64,000 bases of DNA from Deltaproteobacteria bacterium (GCA_026986785.1 JALSNW010000031.1:1-64000); one strand, 5' to 3'. Counted from the first letter of the stretch, positions 1-9,736 are shown. Program-made: numbers and translations. The notes: generated from the sequence alone by a model not told the origin.

Positions 1-430
1 GTCCAAAGGAAAGTTGCACAGGCCCACGAACCTGTCCCGCATTTACCTCTGTTGACATCACTGCACCAAATGTGCGGATATCATAGAAATTTTTACACAT
101 CCAGAGAGTGATCTCCCTGGCCTTTTGGGCATCCTTTGGCAGTTTCTTTTTTTCAGGCTTTATACCAAGGGCCTCATATGCCCTTTCATGCTGTCTGTTA
201 AGCACGGCCTTTTCCTTTACATAGATTTCATAAGGGGGCTGTTCACCCTTCAACAAACCAATGTAATTTCTGATTTTTCTCTTCAGGCAGACATCGGTGA
301 CAATGCCTTGTCCTGTTTCAGGGTCAATCCTTGGAAGATTCCCCGCATCTGGATCACCATTTGGATTGCCATCTATTACATCAAAAAGGAGTATAAATTC
401 ATGTCTTTTGTCCACAGGTCTTGCTTCCAT
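1..430 (-). CDS. cas7c: Cas7 (Csd2) type I-C Cascade backbone protein, partial
   Basis: The gene enters from the left edge, so only the N-terminal 143 codons are present. The start is ATG at 430, overlapping by one base the TAA stop of cas8c (TAATG), which indicates translational coupling. Visible features are an [19 protein letters not shown] opening and a G-rich loop with FGAVMS near residue 125, typical of the RAMP-fold Csd2/Cas7 family that polymerises along crRNA in the I-C Cascade complex. Family proteins are about 280-300 residues, so about half is missing. Gene order cas3-cas5-cas8c-cas7 is that of type I-C; cas4, cas1, cas2 and the array would be expected beyond the window. Confidence 0.93.
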   Translation of the reverse strand, partial: MEARPVDKRHEFILLFDVIDGNPNGDPDAGNLPRIDPETGQGIVTDVCLKRKIRNYIGLLKGEQPPYEIYVKEKAVLNRQHERAYEALGIKPEKKKLPKDAQKAREITLWMCKNFYDIRTFGAVMSTEVNAGQVRGPVQLSFG

Positions 431-2187
431 TATTGAGCCACCTCCTTGTCTTCTTCTTTATTTTTATTGAACCTGAAAAAATCTTGCCTTTGATGATAAT
501 AGCCCACTGCAAAACGTCCTTGGTCATCAAGGGACATGGTGTTCGGGATGCCAGAGGCAGGGACTTTGTCCATAACCTCTTGTAAAAGCATTTCGAGCCA
601 TGTGGTGCTTTCCCCTGAGTTTCGTAGCTTTGCAAGATGGTGGATGGCAAGCTCATTGAGCCTTCTGAAGGTAACCAATGGGGAGCTTGAAGCAGCACCA
701 AAATAGGTGTCTCTAATGGTCTTATTGAGACCTCCTCCCAGGGCCTTTTCCTGGATCCTTTCAAAAACGGCAAATAACCTTCCAAGAACATAGCCCATGT
801 TGTCATAGGTTTTATCCAATGCCATTGAAACCTCCTTTGATGATTTTTTTTGAAAGCGGGCCTGCCTGACAAGGCAAGCCTTTATGATTGCTGCACGGGT
901 CCTGTTGACTTTTTGTTCTGCCTTGCATCTACTTATGGCTGCACTTAGTAGTGTTCTGGGGTAGGGAAGGCCACTTAGAACGGATCGCATTGTCTCACCA
1001 CCAAGGTTAGGTGGTATATTGTCTGACTTTCCTTCTGGTGCTATGGCTATCAGAATTTGAAATAACGAAAGATATTCCCGGTCACCAGGGGATCTTACTA
1101 TCTCAAGATCTTGAAAGTGTTGGGCTATGCGGGCCTTGAGTTCGGCCACGGTTCCATCATACCAGAACCTGATAGCTATCCTGGATGCATTGGGCGCAAG
1201 ACCCAAGACATGAAAGCCTGTAGTATCTTCTGGAGGCAAGGTGCCTGTCTGAACTGCCTTTAACAGCGCACGCACTCTGCTGTAGTCAGGTTCTTGTCCT
1301 TTTGGTGGCTCTGAAAGGAAAAAGGAAAAATCCTCTTCAAAAGGATGGCTCTTGTCTGCCCAAAATACTGTAGATGTATCACCCACCTGCATCCTTTGTC
1401 GCGAGTCCTTGGCAAGAAGGGTATTTAGGGCAGTGGTGTAGGCAAATTCTGTCCTTTGCCCAACAGGGGCATTTAAGCCCTGTTTTTTCCAGTAAGTGAA
1501 AGAACAAAATGACTCTTTGTTGAAAGAGACGATGTTTGCCCCTGAGCTTTGTGCCCCCCAGACTCCCTTTATGGCAGTGTGAAGTATTGCAGGGGCATCT
1601 TTTTTTCCTGTTACAAGACAGATCCGCTCCTTCCCATTTGAGATTTCCATTGTTTCGAGCCTTGCAACCACCTTTGGGCGCTGGGCAATAAGCTCCTGGT
1701 GGTCGCCTTCAAGGATAAAGGTCATGTTTGGATGAGTCTCTGCGATCTCTTTCCAGAGCGGATTTTTATAGACTTGGTCGAAATCTTCCCTGTTCAAGAA
1801 TCTGATCACTGCCCTTATGCCATCATCATCAAAATCTTCTCCAAAGACCTTTATGATCTTTGCCAAAAAGGCCTTCTTTGCCTGCTGTGCACGTCTTTCG
1901 TCCTTGTCGCTATTGCCTTTGGATACCCCGAAGATATACTGTGGGTTGTCCCACAGGAGATTTGCCTTGATTCCAGAGGTTTTCTTCTCGCCTTTTGGGA
2001 GGAGAAAGGATCTCGCCCTCTTCTTTTTGCCATCTCCTGCTCGGGTGTCTCTGAGCCCTTTGAAATTACCATCCTTATCAAGAACGATGAGAAAAGGGAT
2101 CTCCTTTTTTTCGAAACCAAAGGGGGCAATCTTTGCGCCTTCATCTTTGAGTCTGTAGTAATATTGAGTAAGGGCCTGAAGTATCAT
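430..2187 (-). CDS. cas8c: Cas8c (Csd1), type I-C Cascade large subunit
   Basis: A 585-residue protein matching the Cas8c/Csd1 family in length and in its N-terminal pattern ([13 protein letters not shown], then [10 protein letters not shown] and the [11 protein letters not shown] region near residue 80). In type I-C this is the large subunit of the interference complex, which recognises the PAM and helps load target DNA. The start ATG at 2187 overlaps the cas5 stop by four bases, and the stop overlaps the cas7 start by one base, so the genes form one tightly coupled operon. There is no frameshift and the gene appears intact. The assignment rests on recognised family pattern plus context. Confidence 0.95.
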   Translation of the reverse strand: MILQALTQYYYRLKDEGAKIAPFGFEKKEIPFLIVLDKDGNFKGLRDTRAGDGKKKRARSFLLPKGEKKTSGIKANLLWDNPQYIFGVSKGNSDKDERRAQQAKKAFLAKIIKVFGEDFDDDGIRAVIRFLNREDFDQVYKNPLWKEIAETHPNMTFILEGDHQELIAQRPKVVARLETMEISNGKERICLVTGKKDAPAILHTAIKGVWGAQSSGANIVSFNKESFCSFTYWKKQGLNAPVGQRTEFAYTTALNTLLAKDSRQRMQVGDTSTVFWADKSHPFEEDFSFFLSEPPKGQEPDYSRVRALLKAVQTGTLPPEDTTGFHVLGLAPNASRIAIRFWYDGTVAELKARIAQHFQDLEIVRSPGDREYLSLFQILIAIAPEGKSDNIPPNLGGETMRSVLSGLPYPRTLLSAAISRCKAEQKVNRTRAAIIKACLVRQARFQKKSSKEVSMALDKTYDNMGYVLGRLFAVFERIQEKALGGGLNKTIRDTYFGAASSSPLVTFRRLNELAIHHLAKLRNSGESTTWLEMLLQEVMDKVPASGIPNTMSLDDQGRFAVGYYHQRQDFFRFNKNKEEDKEVAQ

Positions 2188-2852
2188 GATCGTACCTCAA
2201 CGTCTTTTAGATCTAGCACTCCCTTTTCCAGCCTAGCCCTGAAAAACGAGGGAACTGGTGGCTTCTTCGTATAGTCCATATCAAAAAGCATCCAGCCAAG
2301 CTCTCTATCTTCATCAATAGGAGACGGTGCATTTTCTCCTTTTTTCAATAGATTGAAGTCTGCTGGAAATTCCCTGCATCCAAGATACGGTCTGTGAAAA
2401 CATTGCCCCTTTGAAGCTCGTCTTAGAAACATCTGCTCGAACTTGGCTACACTATCTTCCGGGCCGGCCCTTTCTGTCATCTCAAAACAGGCATGTATGA
2501 TATATTGAACGTCCCTGAGGATCAGTGCTGCCCTCTGTTGACGTTCCTTTCCAACATCGACATATATTCCCAAACTGCCCCGTCCCTTTTTCATGGCGCT
2601 AATAGCGTTCTTGGCAGACACTATGGATGCTACCTCATTTCTCCTGATAGAGAACCACTGAATGGGCTTTAGCACATCTATTTGGAGTATTTGCCAGCTT
2701 ATGGCAGGTTTCCACAATATGGCCTCAAGGATACCTCTGGCAGCAGAAGGCGTCATTACATCGTAGCTCACCCTTTCCACCTTCATTTCTGGACGTGTGA
2801 AACATGCATATTCGCCAGAGACCATGAGCCTGAATGGATCGCTTTTTTTCAT
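2184..2852 (-). CDS. cas5c: Cas5c (Cas5d), type I-C crRNA-processing subunit
   Basis: A 222-residue RAMP protein. In type I-C, which lacks Cas6, Cas5c is the endoribonuclease that cuts the pre-crRNA repeat and stays bound to its 5' handle. The motif VMTPSAARGILEAI near residues 32-45 is the characteristic Cas5 segment. I place the start at the ATG at 2852 because GAGGTGAT lies just upstream; an in-frame TTG at 2867 would be a poorer start. It follows the cas3 stop after 15 bases and overlaps cas8c by four bases. The gene appears complete. Confidence 0.94.
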   Translation of the reverse strand: MKKSDPFRLMVSGEYACFTRPEMKVERVSYDVMTPSAARGILEAILWKPAISWQILQIDVLKPIQWFSIRRNEVASIVSAKNAISAMKKGRGSLGIYVDVGKERQQRAALILRDVQYIIHACFEMTERAGPEDSVAKFEQMFLRRASKGQCFHRPYLGCREFPADFNLLKKGENAPSPIDEDRELGWMLFDMDYTKKPPVPSFFRARLEKGVLDLKDVEVRS

Positions 2853-2867
2853 GGTATCACCTCGCAA

Positions 2868-5126
2868 TCAAACGATGAAATCTTCAGGATCTTTCTCCCT
2901 TGGCTCATCCAAGGGTAAGAGCCCGAAATCCGGATGGTATAGGCTGTCATCCACTATGTAGAGGGCGTCTTCCCCATTGATAATTGGATGAAGTAGGCCC
3001 TTTCGTCCCATGAGATTGAATTGGTCTATGAATACATTGACGCTGTACTGCTGCAGTCTTTGAAGAATGGAGCGTTCATTCCAAGGTTCAGAATCAAGTC
3101 TTGCTATGAGATCCAGGACATCTTTATATGGGACAAGTACAGACATTTGCCCCGCATCATCTATTAAGCAAAAACGTTCAGATGCAGTCCGAAAATAGTA
3201 GTTGAGATTGTAGCCCTCAAGGAGCTTTAATATGTTCTCTTTATCCATACCATCATCTCCAAGCTGCCAGTACCATTTTGAGAAATAAGATGTTATTGTC
3301 TGTGGGGAGTGAAGTCTTTTTCTCTTTTCAGCGTCCAGGAGGAACTCTTGGGTCAAAGATGCCTGCTGTGCAACAAAGGAAGGCTCTTTTGAAAGGCGAA
3401 AGACAAAGACTCGTCCAGGTTTTTTCATTCGTCCCTCCCTGTTACAGCGGCCAGCAGCCTGGATGATGGAATCGAGCCCTGAAAGGGCCCTGTAAACTAT
3501 GGGAAAGTCAAGATCCACCCCTGCCTCAACCAGCGATGTGCTGATCACCTTGACAGGTGATGAGTCCTTGTCCCTTAACAATTTCTTTATCTCGTCCAAA
3601 ACATCCCTTCGGTGTTGAGGGCACATGTTTGTGGAAAGATGAAAGACTCTTCCTGTGGTAAGAAGTGAGGCAACCTTTCTGGCCTGATCCCTGAGATTTA
3701 CTATGCAAAGCAGTGAAGAATCGATTTTGTCGAGCATTTTCGCCAGATCATCTTCATGAATGGGCTCAAGCCCCCTATCGATAAGCTCAATTTCAACCCT
3801 TTTGAGCCTTTGGCCAAGCATTTCGGGATTTTCTGTTATTTCCAGAGGTTCTTTATCGAATCCTTCAGGGAATTCAAAGTCAAAGGATTTGCTCTTAATG
3901 AGCGCAGGTTGGGTTGCAGTGCAAAAAACTGGGGTCACGCCATAAAATCTATGGAGTTCCTTTATGGCAAAAACGATGGGCCTAAGAAATCCCGGTGGGA
4001 ATGATTGCGCCTCATCAAATATAACCACGCTGTTTGTGATGTTGTGTAGCCTTCTGCACCGGCTCGGCTTGCAAGAATAGAGGGACTCGAAAAACTGAAC
4101 GGCAGTTGTAACAACTATGGGGGCATCCCAATTCTCGGCTGCCAAACGAAAAGTCATGCTCAGATTCTCTTTGCCTCTATCCTCCAACAGGTTTGAGTGG
4201 TGCTCAAGGACCGCCTCCTCAAGACCTGGGATACCTCTAAAGACATCTGCCGTCTGTTCAATGATGTTTGTATATGGAATTACATAAATAATGCGATCCT
4301 TTTTGTGATACGTTGCATGATTCAGGGCAAAGGCTAGTGAGGCCAGGGTCTTTCCCCCTCCTGTAGGAACAGTGAGGGTGAATACGTTTACGTTTGAGGA
4401 TGCCTTTTTAACGCATTGGGAAAAGACCTGCCGCCTTATGGCGTTTACTGGCGTATCAGGTGCACTTTTGATAAGTCTTTTCATGAAAGACATTAGACTG
4501 TCTCTCAATGACTCCATGGAAGGATAGGAAAATGAGCGAAGCTTTGCCCTGTTTTTGTCCATGAAGCATTCTGTATCCAGAAAGTCGGCATCCACAAGGC
4601 AGGAAAAGAGCATCCTGATATAAAAAGAGGGAGAGGCCCCTTTTGGAATGGGCTGTTTTGGGATGGGGTGGTCCAATATCCAGGACGGCACCGAGTCGAA
4701 GATATCTCTTGATCGTTCAGGATGTTCCATTTTGATGCGCAGGGCCTTAGCACCTGTCTCATCAGATTCGAAATCGGCAAGTCCTGCATGATGCCCCATG
4801 ATGAGCCATGACAAGACCCTGTCAACACCTTTTATTCCTTTAAGTATGGCCAGATGGCCTCCCGCCTCTGAATGAATGACCCGGACTGTAGATTTTAAAT
4901 CGGTTTCAAAACCGTTTTCTCTAAGAAGTTTCGCTTGAAAGGCTGGGGAGTATTTCCCTATGTCGTGCCAAAGCCCTGCCAGATAGGCCCATTTGTCGCC
5001 GCTAAACTTACTGGCAAAACTTGCCGCAAGCTCTGCCACGTTTTTAAGGTGTTCCTCAAGGGGTTGCCATCTTTCAGGAAGTTCCCCCTCAAGGCTGTGT
5101 GCATAAAAATGATGGATCTTCTCCAT
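2868..5126 (-). CDS. cas3: Cas3 nuclease-helicase, type I-C
   Basis: A 752-residue fused HD nuclease and superfamily 2 helicase, the enzyme that Cascade recruits to unwind and degrade target DNA. The HD domain is N-terminal (HSLEG near residue 10, HD at 54-55, GHHAG at 111-115). The helicase follows, with Walker A VPTGGGKT at 253-260, a DEAQ box at 371-374 and the arginine-finger motif QAAGRCNREG in the C-terminal half. All expected catalytic motifs are present, so it should be active. It is the first gene of the operon; about 190 bases separate it from hpnN, and I see only a weak promoter candidate there. Confidence 0.96.
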   Translation of the reverse strand: MEKIHHFYAHSLEGELPERWQPLEEHLKNVAELAASFASKFSGDKWAYLAGLWHDIGKYSPAFQAKLLRENGFETDLKSTVRVIHSEAGGHLAILKGIKGVDRVLSWLIMGHHAGLADFESDETGAKALRIKMEHPERSRDIFDSVPSWILDHPIPKQPIPKGASPSFYIRMLFSCLVDADFLDTECFMDKNRAKLRSFSYPSMESLRDSLMSFMKRLIKSAPDTPVNAIRRQVFSQCVKKASSNVNVFTLTVPTGGGKTLASLAFALNHATYHKKDRIIYVIPYTNIIEQTADVFRGIPGLEEAVLEHHSNLLEDRGKENLSMTFRLAAENWDAPIVVTTAVQFFESLYSCKPSRCRRLHNITNSVVIFDEAQSFPPGFLRPIVFAIKELHRFYGVTPVFCTATQPALIKSKSFDFEFPEGFDKEPLEITENPEMLGQRLKRVEIELIDRGLEPIHEDDLAKMLDKIDSSLLCIVNLRDQARKVASLLTTGRVFHLSTNMCPQHRRDVLDEIKKLLRDKDSSPVKVISTSLVEAGVDLDFPIVYRALSGLDSIIQAAGRCNREGRMKKPGRVFVFRLSKEPSFVAQQASLTQEFLLDAEKRKRLHSPQTITSYFSKWYWQLGDDGMDKENILKLLEGYNLNYYFRTASERFCLIDDAGQMSVLVPYKDVLDLIARLDSEPWNERSILQRLQQYSVNVFIDQFNLMGRKGLLHPIINGEDALYIVDDSLYHPDFGLLPLDEPREKDPEDFIV

Positions 5127-5315
5127 AATTTGACCAGATCATAATACCCGCGTTTGAATGACATTATTTATCATATCACAATCTGTATTTCCCTCGAAGC
5201 ACGGATTGTTTAATAGGGCATTGTCAAGGTTGGCAGAACTGGCCTGGATTTGGGATACCAGGCTGGCCATGCAGTGCCCGGTGGAAAAGCGAGAAATGGC
5301 TTTTGGTCAATCGTA

Positions 5316-7973
5316 TTATTGGTTGTGGCCATGGGAAGTGAGAAAAGCCGGGATTACCAGTATGGCTGTGAGGAGGGCCATGCTGATACCGACTGTCAGC
5401 AGTATACCCATGCTTGCCATGCCACGGTGGGGAGAAACCGCCAAGTTGCCAAAACTGCATATAGTGGTAAGAGTGCTGAAGAATATGGCCCTTGCAGTGC
5501 TCGTCTCAAGTATGGTTACTGGTTGGGACAGTGCTTTCCTATAGCGATGTACTATGTGAATGCCATTGTCTACGCCAATGCCAAGGATGAGTGGAAGAGC
5601 TATGATATTGGCAAAATTTAGGTCAAGGTTGGTCAGGGCCATCAATCCGCCAGTTAGCAGCCCTGCAAGTATTAATGAGAAGAACACTATTACAGCGTCT
5701 TGCTTATATGGTATTAGTACGAGCAGCAGCAAGGCTATGGCTGCAAGACTCATTGTAAAGGCCTCCTTGAATGCATTGACTACAGCTTTTCCCCCTTCCA
5801 TTATCAACACGGCATAGCCGGTTATGTCAGGGTCAACACTTCTCGTTTCATTGATCCATGTTTCGATTTCCCTGTCGTTTGTTGGGTTTTTTTTGGGTAC
5901 CACGTTTATTCGTCTGGCCCCGGATACCCCTACCCATTCGGATTTGATATAGTTGGGAATAGATGCCTCTGTAACAGATTTGGCAGCCAGGGCAAGTCTT
6001 AAGTCCCTGATCCTTCCAGGAAAGGAACCAAGGATGGATTGCCTGAGACGATCCAGCTTTTTGGTCTTTGCCTTGGGTGACAAAGTATTGATGTCTGTCA
6101 GGAAGAGCTGGGTTTGTTCAAGAAGATCAGCATAAGACCTGTATCTATGTTTATCATTTTCCCCATGCAGGATCTTTTTCAATCGCACTACAAACTGTTC
6201 GATGGCCCTTATTTCTTTGCCAGGTTCAATCTGTCTGTGTAGGTCCATGGGGGTAGACAGTACTGGATCCATTATCATGCCCATGTCGTAGATGATGTCC
6301 AGTTTTGTTTCTTGATCGGTTGGTATGAAGCTTTCGAGGGTTATGGCGTGTTTGACCATTTTGAGTCCTTGAAATCTTTTGGACCTCTTCATGGCCTCAT
6401 CCCTGGAAGAGGCAAGGGATTCCAGGCTCCATGGTGATCTGTCAGGGTCCTGGAGCAGTTTTTTGAATGCAATGATGGATTCGGCATGGGGGTCTCTGAG
6501 ATTTATGGGATTGCTATCGAATTTTACCTTTGGGACATACCACAGGGCTGCAATAGTCAAGGCTATGGCCGTAATCCTGACAATCCTGCCATGTTTGTAA
6601 GGAATAGTTGTGAATTTGAGGAAGATCGAATTTTGTCCAAGGCTGACGTAATAGGGCTTGATGGCCCCTGGAGAAAGGGGCAGTAAAGAGATGACAGCAG
6701 GAAGGACAGTGAGATTTGAGAACAGTCCAATGAACATGCCCGTGCCAGCAATGAGGCCAAGTTCTGCAACACCAGAAAAGTCAGTGGGCATGAAACTATA
6801 GAATCCTATGCTCGTAGTGAGGGCGCATAGTATGAGGGATGGGCCAACGTCCTGGACCGATGCAATTATCGCATCCCTGGAGGAATGCGTTTCAGGTAGT
6901 AATTCCCTGTATCTTAGGCATAGGTGGATGGCATAATCCACTGAGAGCCCGATGAAAAGCACGGCAAATGCCACAGAGATCATATTCAAGTGGCCTATAG
7001 CAATGGCTGCAAAGCATGCCGTCCAGACAAGGCCGGCAATCAAGGGTGCAAGGGTGGCCAATACGAGCCTCAGGGAGCCAAGGCCTGTAATCAACACTAT
7101 GGCTACCATGACAAAAGAGAGGAGTCCAGCAGTCTTGGCCCCCTTGGTCACACTTTTGAGTTCATCGTATTGCATGGGGATGTCACCTGTAAGCATGACC
7201 TGGACCCCATACTCTGGTGTCAGATGCAGTTCTTGTGTCGCCTTTTTTATTGTCAGGATCGGTATCTTGCCAGGTAAGACGCTTTCATAATCTACGGTTG
7301 GCTGGGCTATGATCAGTTGCCTGGTACCGGGGCTGGCCCCAGGGCCAGACATGAGTCTCATCCAAGACATCTGGTAAAATTGTCTTTTATTAACGTACTT
7401 AAAAGTGGTGTCGAGCTCAGAAAAGACCTTTGATGTGTCGATTTCAACTCCCTTTTTCTCTGCATCGAGTGCCAGGCAGAGCACGGAGAAAAAGCCATTC
7501 AAGTCTGGATTCTTCACCAATGAGGCCATTATCGGTTCTGCCTTGGCCATGTTGTCTGCAAGGTTTTCCAGCTCGTCAGGGGGGAGAAAGAGAAGCCCCT
7601 CTTGTTTGAAGAACAGATCGTCTCCTGGGAGGGAAACCCAGTGAAAGAGTCCTTTTTTTGCTCTCAAGTAGTTTCCGAGCCTATCCCGGGCATCTGCTGC
7701 CAGGTCTGGTGTAATGGCGTCTATTACTATGACTATCTGGTTGTAGGAGTGGGGGAATTCCTTTTTGTAGTGCCTGTACACCTGTAGATAGTGTAGATTT
7801 TTCGACAACATTGCCGATGTGTCTGTTATGACACCAAGATGTCTGGCTGAATAGAGCGCTGCTCCCAGTACAAGGAGGAGGCACGTGAGAAGGACAGCAC
7901 CTGGAAAGCGGGTAACGAAGCTGACCCACCGTTCGAGTATTCTGGTTATGGCTATCTTGAAACTATAGATCAC
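5316..7973 (-). CDS. hpnN: HpnN-type RND transporter (hopanoid export)
   Basis: An 885-residue MMPL/RND membrane protein with two repeats, each made of an N-terminal helix, a large periplasmic loop and a bundle of membrane helices (about residues 270-430 and 730-880). The N-terminal pattern ARHLGVITDTSAMLS followed by FPHSYNQIVIVID, then PGDDLFFKQEGLLFL and ELENLADNMAKA, matches HpnN, which carries hopanoids to the outer membrane. Helix motifs LSVDYAIHLCLRYRE and LGIGVDNGIHIVHRYRKA are the paired RND signatures. The start is probably GTG at 7973 with AGGA very close upstream. No hopanoid synthesis gene lies in the window, so an exporter of another lipid cannot be excluded. Confidence 0.83.
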   Translation of the reverse strand: MIYSFKIAITRILERWVSFVTRFPGAVLLTCLLLVLGAALYSARHLGVITDTSAMLSKNLHYLQVYRHYKKEFPHSYNQIVIVIDAITPDLAADARDRLGNYLRAKKGLFHWVSLPGDDLFFKQEGLLFLPPDELENLADNMAKAEPIMASLVKNPDLNGFFSVLCLALDAEKKGVEIDTSKVFSELDTTFKYVNKRQFYQMSWMRLMSGPGASPGTRQLIIAQPTVDYESVLPGKIPILTIKKATQELHLTPEYGVQVMLTGDIPMQYDELKSVTKGAKTAGLLSFVMVAIVLITGLGSLRLVLATLAPLIAGLVWTACFAAIAIGHLNMISVAFAVLFIGLSVDYAIHLCLRYRELLPETHSSRDAIIASVQDVGPSLILCALTTSIGFYSFMPTDFSGVAELGLIAGTGMFIGLFSNLTVLPAVISLLPLSPGAIKPYYVSLGQNSIFLKFTTIPYKHGRIVRITAIALTIAALWYVPKVKFDSNPINLRDPHAESIIAFKKLLQDPDRSPWSLESLASSRDEAMKRSKRFQGLKMVKHAITLESFIPTDQETKLDIIYDMGMIMDPVLSTPMDLHRQIEPGKEIRAIEQFVVRLKKILHGENDKHRYRSYADLLEQTQLFLTDINTLSPKAKTKKLDRLRQSILGSFPGRIRDLRLALAAKSVTEASIPNYIKSEWVGVSGARRINVVPKKNPTNDREIETWINETRSVDPDITGYAVLIMEGGKAVVNAFKEAFTMSLAAIALLLLVLIPYKQDAVIVFFSLILAGLLTGGLMALTNLDLNFANIIALPLILGIGVDNGIHIVHRYRKALSQPVTILETSTARAIFFSTLTTICSFGNLAVSPHRGMASMGILLTVGISMALLTAILVIPAFLTSHGHNQ

Positions 7974-8023
7974 TTCCTAAAACCATCAGAGAGCAATAAA
8001 CAATGTGGCCTGATCATATATTT

Positions 8024-8058
8024 CTTCACCCAAAAGGAGGAGGAGAATTCGGGTGAAG
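8024..8058 (-). terminator. Possible terminator hairpin after the Mth938-like gene
   Basis: An 8-base inverted repeat, CTTCACCC/GGGTGAAG, encloses a 19-base loop and is followed on the minus strand by AAATATATG rather than a clean T run. It lies between the Mth938-like gene and hpnN, where transcription from upstream could end. The stem is good but the tail is poor. Confidence 0.3.
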
Positions 8059-8142
8059 TCCTCAGGCATTTGAAGCCAAGAAAGGAGATGGTCTGGGGAC
8101 AGGGATTGAGACTGGTGACTCAGGGCTGGTCAAGCACTGCCG

Positions 8143-8493
8143 TCAACATGTTAGGTGGATGGCAAAGGCTACATCGTCAGGGCCATACTCTTCAATGAGA
8201 CGGTTGAACTTGTTAACCGCCTTCTTTGAGGGTAGGGCCTCTACTTCAATGCCAAGTCCCCTTAGGTGTTCTTCCACCCCTTCAGCAATGCGCATAAGTC
8301 CTGAATAGCCCCTTCCCACTACAAGTATTTTAGGCTTTGCTTCTATTATATCCCTTATATCTTCAAGATGAAGTCTATGACCATCTTTGCGCCACCAATT
8401 GGATTTTATCTTGCCATTTACTATCTTAAGGTCGCTCGTATATCTTTTATTATCGATTTCGATATTGCCAAAACCATAAGATGTTATTTTCAT
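8143..8493 (-). CDS. Mth938-like (DUF498/AAMDC) domain protein
   Basis: A 116-residue protein covering a whole Mth938-like domain. The pattern YGFGNIEIDNKRYTSDL, then NWWRKDGHRLHLEDI, ILVVGRGYSG near residue 65 and the C-terminal AIHLTC are all typical. The family is widespread in archaea, bacteria and animals, but its biochemical role is not settled. I start it at ATG 8493, preceded by GAGGTG; an upstream in-frame TTG would include the ribosome-binding site in the gene. It appears monocistronic, sitting below the terminator of the small HTH gene. Confidence 0.82.
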   Translation of the reverse strand: MKITSYGFGNIEIDNKRYTSDLKIVNGKIKSNWWRKDGHRLHLEDIRDIIEAKPKILVVGRGYSGLMRIAEGVEEHLRGLGIEVEALPSKKAVNKFNRLIEEYGPDDVAFAIHLTC

Positions 8494-8535
8494 AATACAC
8501 CTCAAAGATAGTTATAATAATTGGCTGGCTTAAAA

Positions 8536-8589
8536 GTCTAAAAAAGACAAACATCTTTTTAAAATGCAGGATGTTTGTCTTTTTTAGAC
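8536..8589 (-). terminator. Perfect 20-bp inverted-repeat terminator
   Basis: Bases 8536-8555 are perfectly complementary to 8570-8589, with a 14-base loop. Read on the minus strand the stem begins with an A run and ends with TTTTTTAGAC, so it should act as a strong intrinsic terminator for the HTH gene at 8603-8890. The stem has A and T tracts on both sides, so it could also stop transcription from the other direction. Confidence 0.8.
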
Positions 8590-8602
8590 AGTTCAGAAAG
8601 AA

Positions 8603-8890
8603 TTAAGATTTCTTTTTTCTTCCTCTTGTGCTCTTGCTCGTCTTGCCACTTTCTTCTTTTTTTATTGGAAGCCCCGCCTTTTTTAGGTATTCAAGAATAG
8701 GATTTGGCCTTTTTGCTGTTTTTTTCGGGAGATCGATATGCTTTCTTAGCTCACTAACGATTTTTGAAACTTGAAATTTACTAATCCCGAGTTTTTCTGC
8801 AATTTCTGCTGCAGTCATCGAAGCATAATTTTTGTGTATAAATTCTACATCGTCACTGGTATAGGGTCTACTCCTTTTTCTAGTCATCAT
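8603..8890 (-). CDS. Small lysine-rich helix-turn-helix DNA-binding protein
   Basis: A 95-residue basic protein. Residues 10-50 read as a homeodomain-like/resolvase-type HTH (YTSDDVEFIHKNYASMTAAE, then IAEKLGISKFQVSKIVSEL), in which LGISKFQVSK is the recognition helix region. The C-terminal third is rich in Lys, Arg and Ser and ends RGRKKKS, a stretch resembling an AT-hook. The start is ATG 8890 with AGGAGG four bases upstream. The gene stands alone between a near-consensus sigma-70 promoter and a perfect hairpin terminator, suggesting high expression. It could be a regulator or a nucleoid-associated protein; I do not recognise a named family. Confidence 0.7.
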   Translation of the reverse strand: MMTRKRSRPYTSDDVEFIHKNYASMTAAEIAEKLGISKFQVSKIVSELRKHIDLPKKTAKRPNPILEYLKKAGLPIKKEESGKTSKSTRGRKKKS

Positions 8891-8909
8891 TGAGCCTCCT
8901 TGTAATCTT

Positions 8910-8948
8910 TATAGTAAAGGCTATAAAATATATAACCCTATATGTCAA
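8910..8948 (-). promoter_or_regulatory. Sigma-70 promoter of the small HTH gene with overlapping inverted repeat
   Basis: On the minus strand TTGACA (8943-8948) and TATAGC (8920-8925) are separated by exactly 17 bases, close to the sigma-70 consensus. An inverted repeat TATAG-N6-CTATA (8910-8925) overlaps the -10 element and is a plausible operator, perhaps for autoregulation by the HTH protein. The promoter is seen directly; the operator role is inference. Confidence 0.65.
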
Positions 8949-8980
8949 GTGACTATAACATAAAATTTAATGTGCTTATC

Positions 8981-9736
8981 TTAGGTAAAGATAGGAGGCT
9001 CGATCTCTTTGAGACAATTCTTCTGTGTTAAATCAAATTTAATTGGAGTAATAGTGATATAGCCTTTATGAAGCCATGCTAAGTCGTTATCTTCATCTCC
9101 GGTATCATCAATGAAAGATGCGCATTGCCAAAAATAGATATTTCCACGTGGATCTTTTCTTTGTTCAAAACTTTCTTTGAATGTTTGGGTGTTTTGTTTG
9201 GTGACTTTAATGCCAACTATCTTATGTGCAGGGATAGATGGAATATTGACATTGAGAGCCAAGCATTTTGTCTTGTATTTATGAAACCAGTTTGCTAAAT
9301 CCTTAACATAGAATGCAGCAGCGCAATATTCAGGATCTTTGAAAGTGTCTATAGATACAGCGATAGCCTTTATACCCTTGATGGCGGCTTCGGTTGCGGC
9401 TGATACGGTTCCAGAATAAAGTACATTTATCCCTGCATTGGCCCCTAAGTTTATCCCAGAGACGACCAAGTCTGGTTTTTCCTTGAGAAGGGCTTCTATT
9501 GCAAGCTTTACACAGTCTGCAGGCGTCCCATTTATGGCCCAGCCGTATTTTTCTCCTGACCTGAAAATCTCCTTCACCTTGATGGGATCATTCAGGGTGA
9601 TTGCATGTCCTACTGCGCTTCGTTCACTCTCAGGTGCCACCACTGTTACCTCGTGGCCATCCTGGATGAATGCCTCATAGAGTGCACATATACCCAGGGA
9701 ATATATGCCATCATCGTTAGTCAGAAGGATCTTCAC
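8981..9736 (-). CDS. surE: 5'/3'-nucleotidase SurE
   Basis: A 251-residue survival protein E, a metal-dependent phosphatase acting on nucleoside monophosphates. The metal-binding NDDG is at residues 7-10, followed by APESERSAVGHAITL and INGTPADCVKLA near 70-80, then SGINLGANAGINVLYSGTVSAA around 94-115, all SurE hallmarks. Length matches the family. Its ATG overlaps the aroD stop by four bases, so the two are co-translated. About 90 bases separate it from the promoter of the HTH gene, with no clear terminator between. Confidence 0.96.
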   Translation of the reverse strand: MKILLTNDDGIYSLGICALYEAFIQDGHEVTVVAPESERSAVGHAITLNDPIKVKEIFRSGEKYGWAINGTPADCVKLAIEALLKEKPDLVVSGINLGANAGINVLYSGTVSAATEAAIKGIKAIAVSIDTFKDPEYCAAAFYVKDLANWFHKYKTKCLALNVNIPSIPAHKIVGIKVTKQNTQTFKESFEQRKDPRGNIYFWQCASFIDDTGDEDNDLAWLHKGYITITPIKFDLTQKNCLKEIEPPIFT

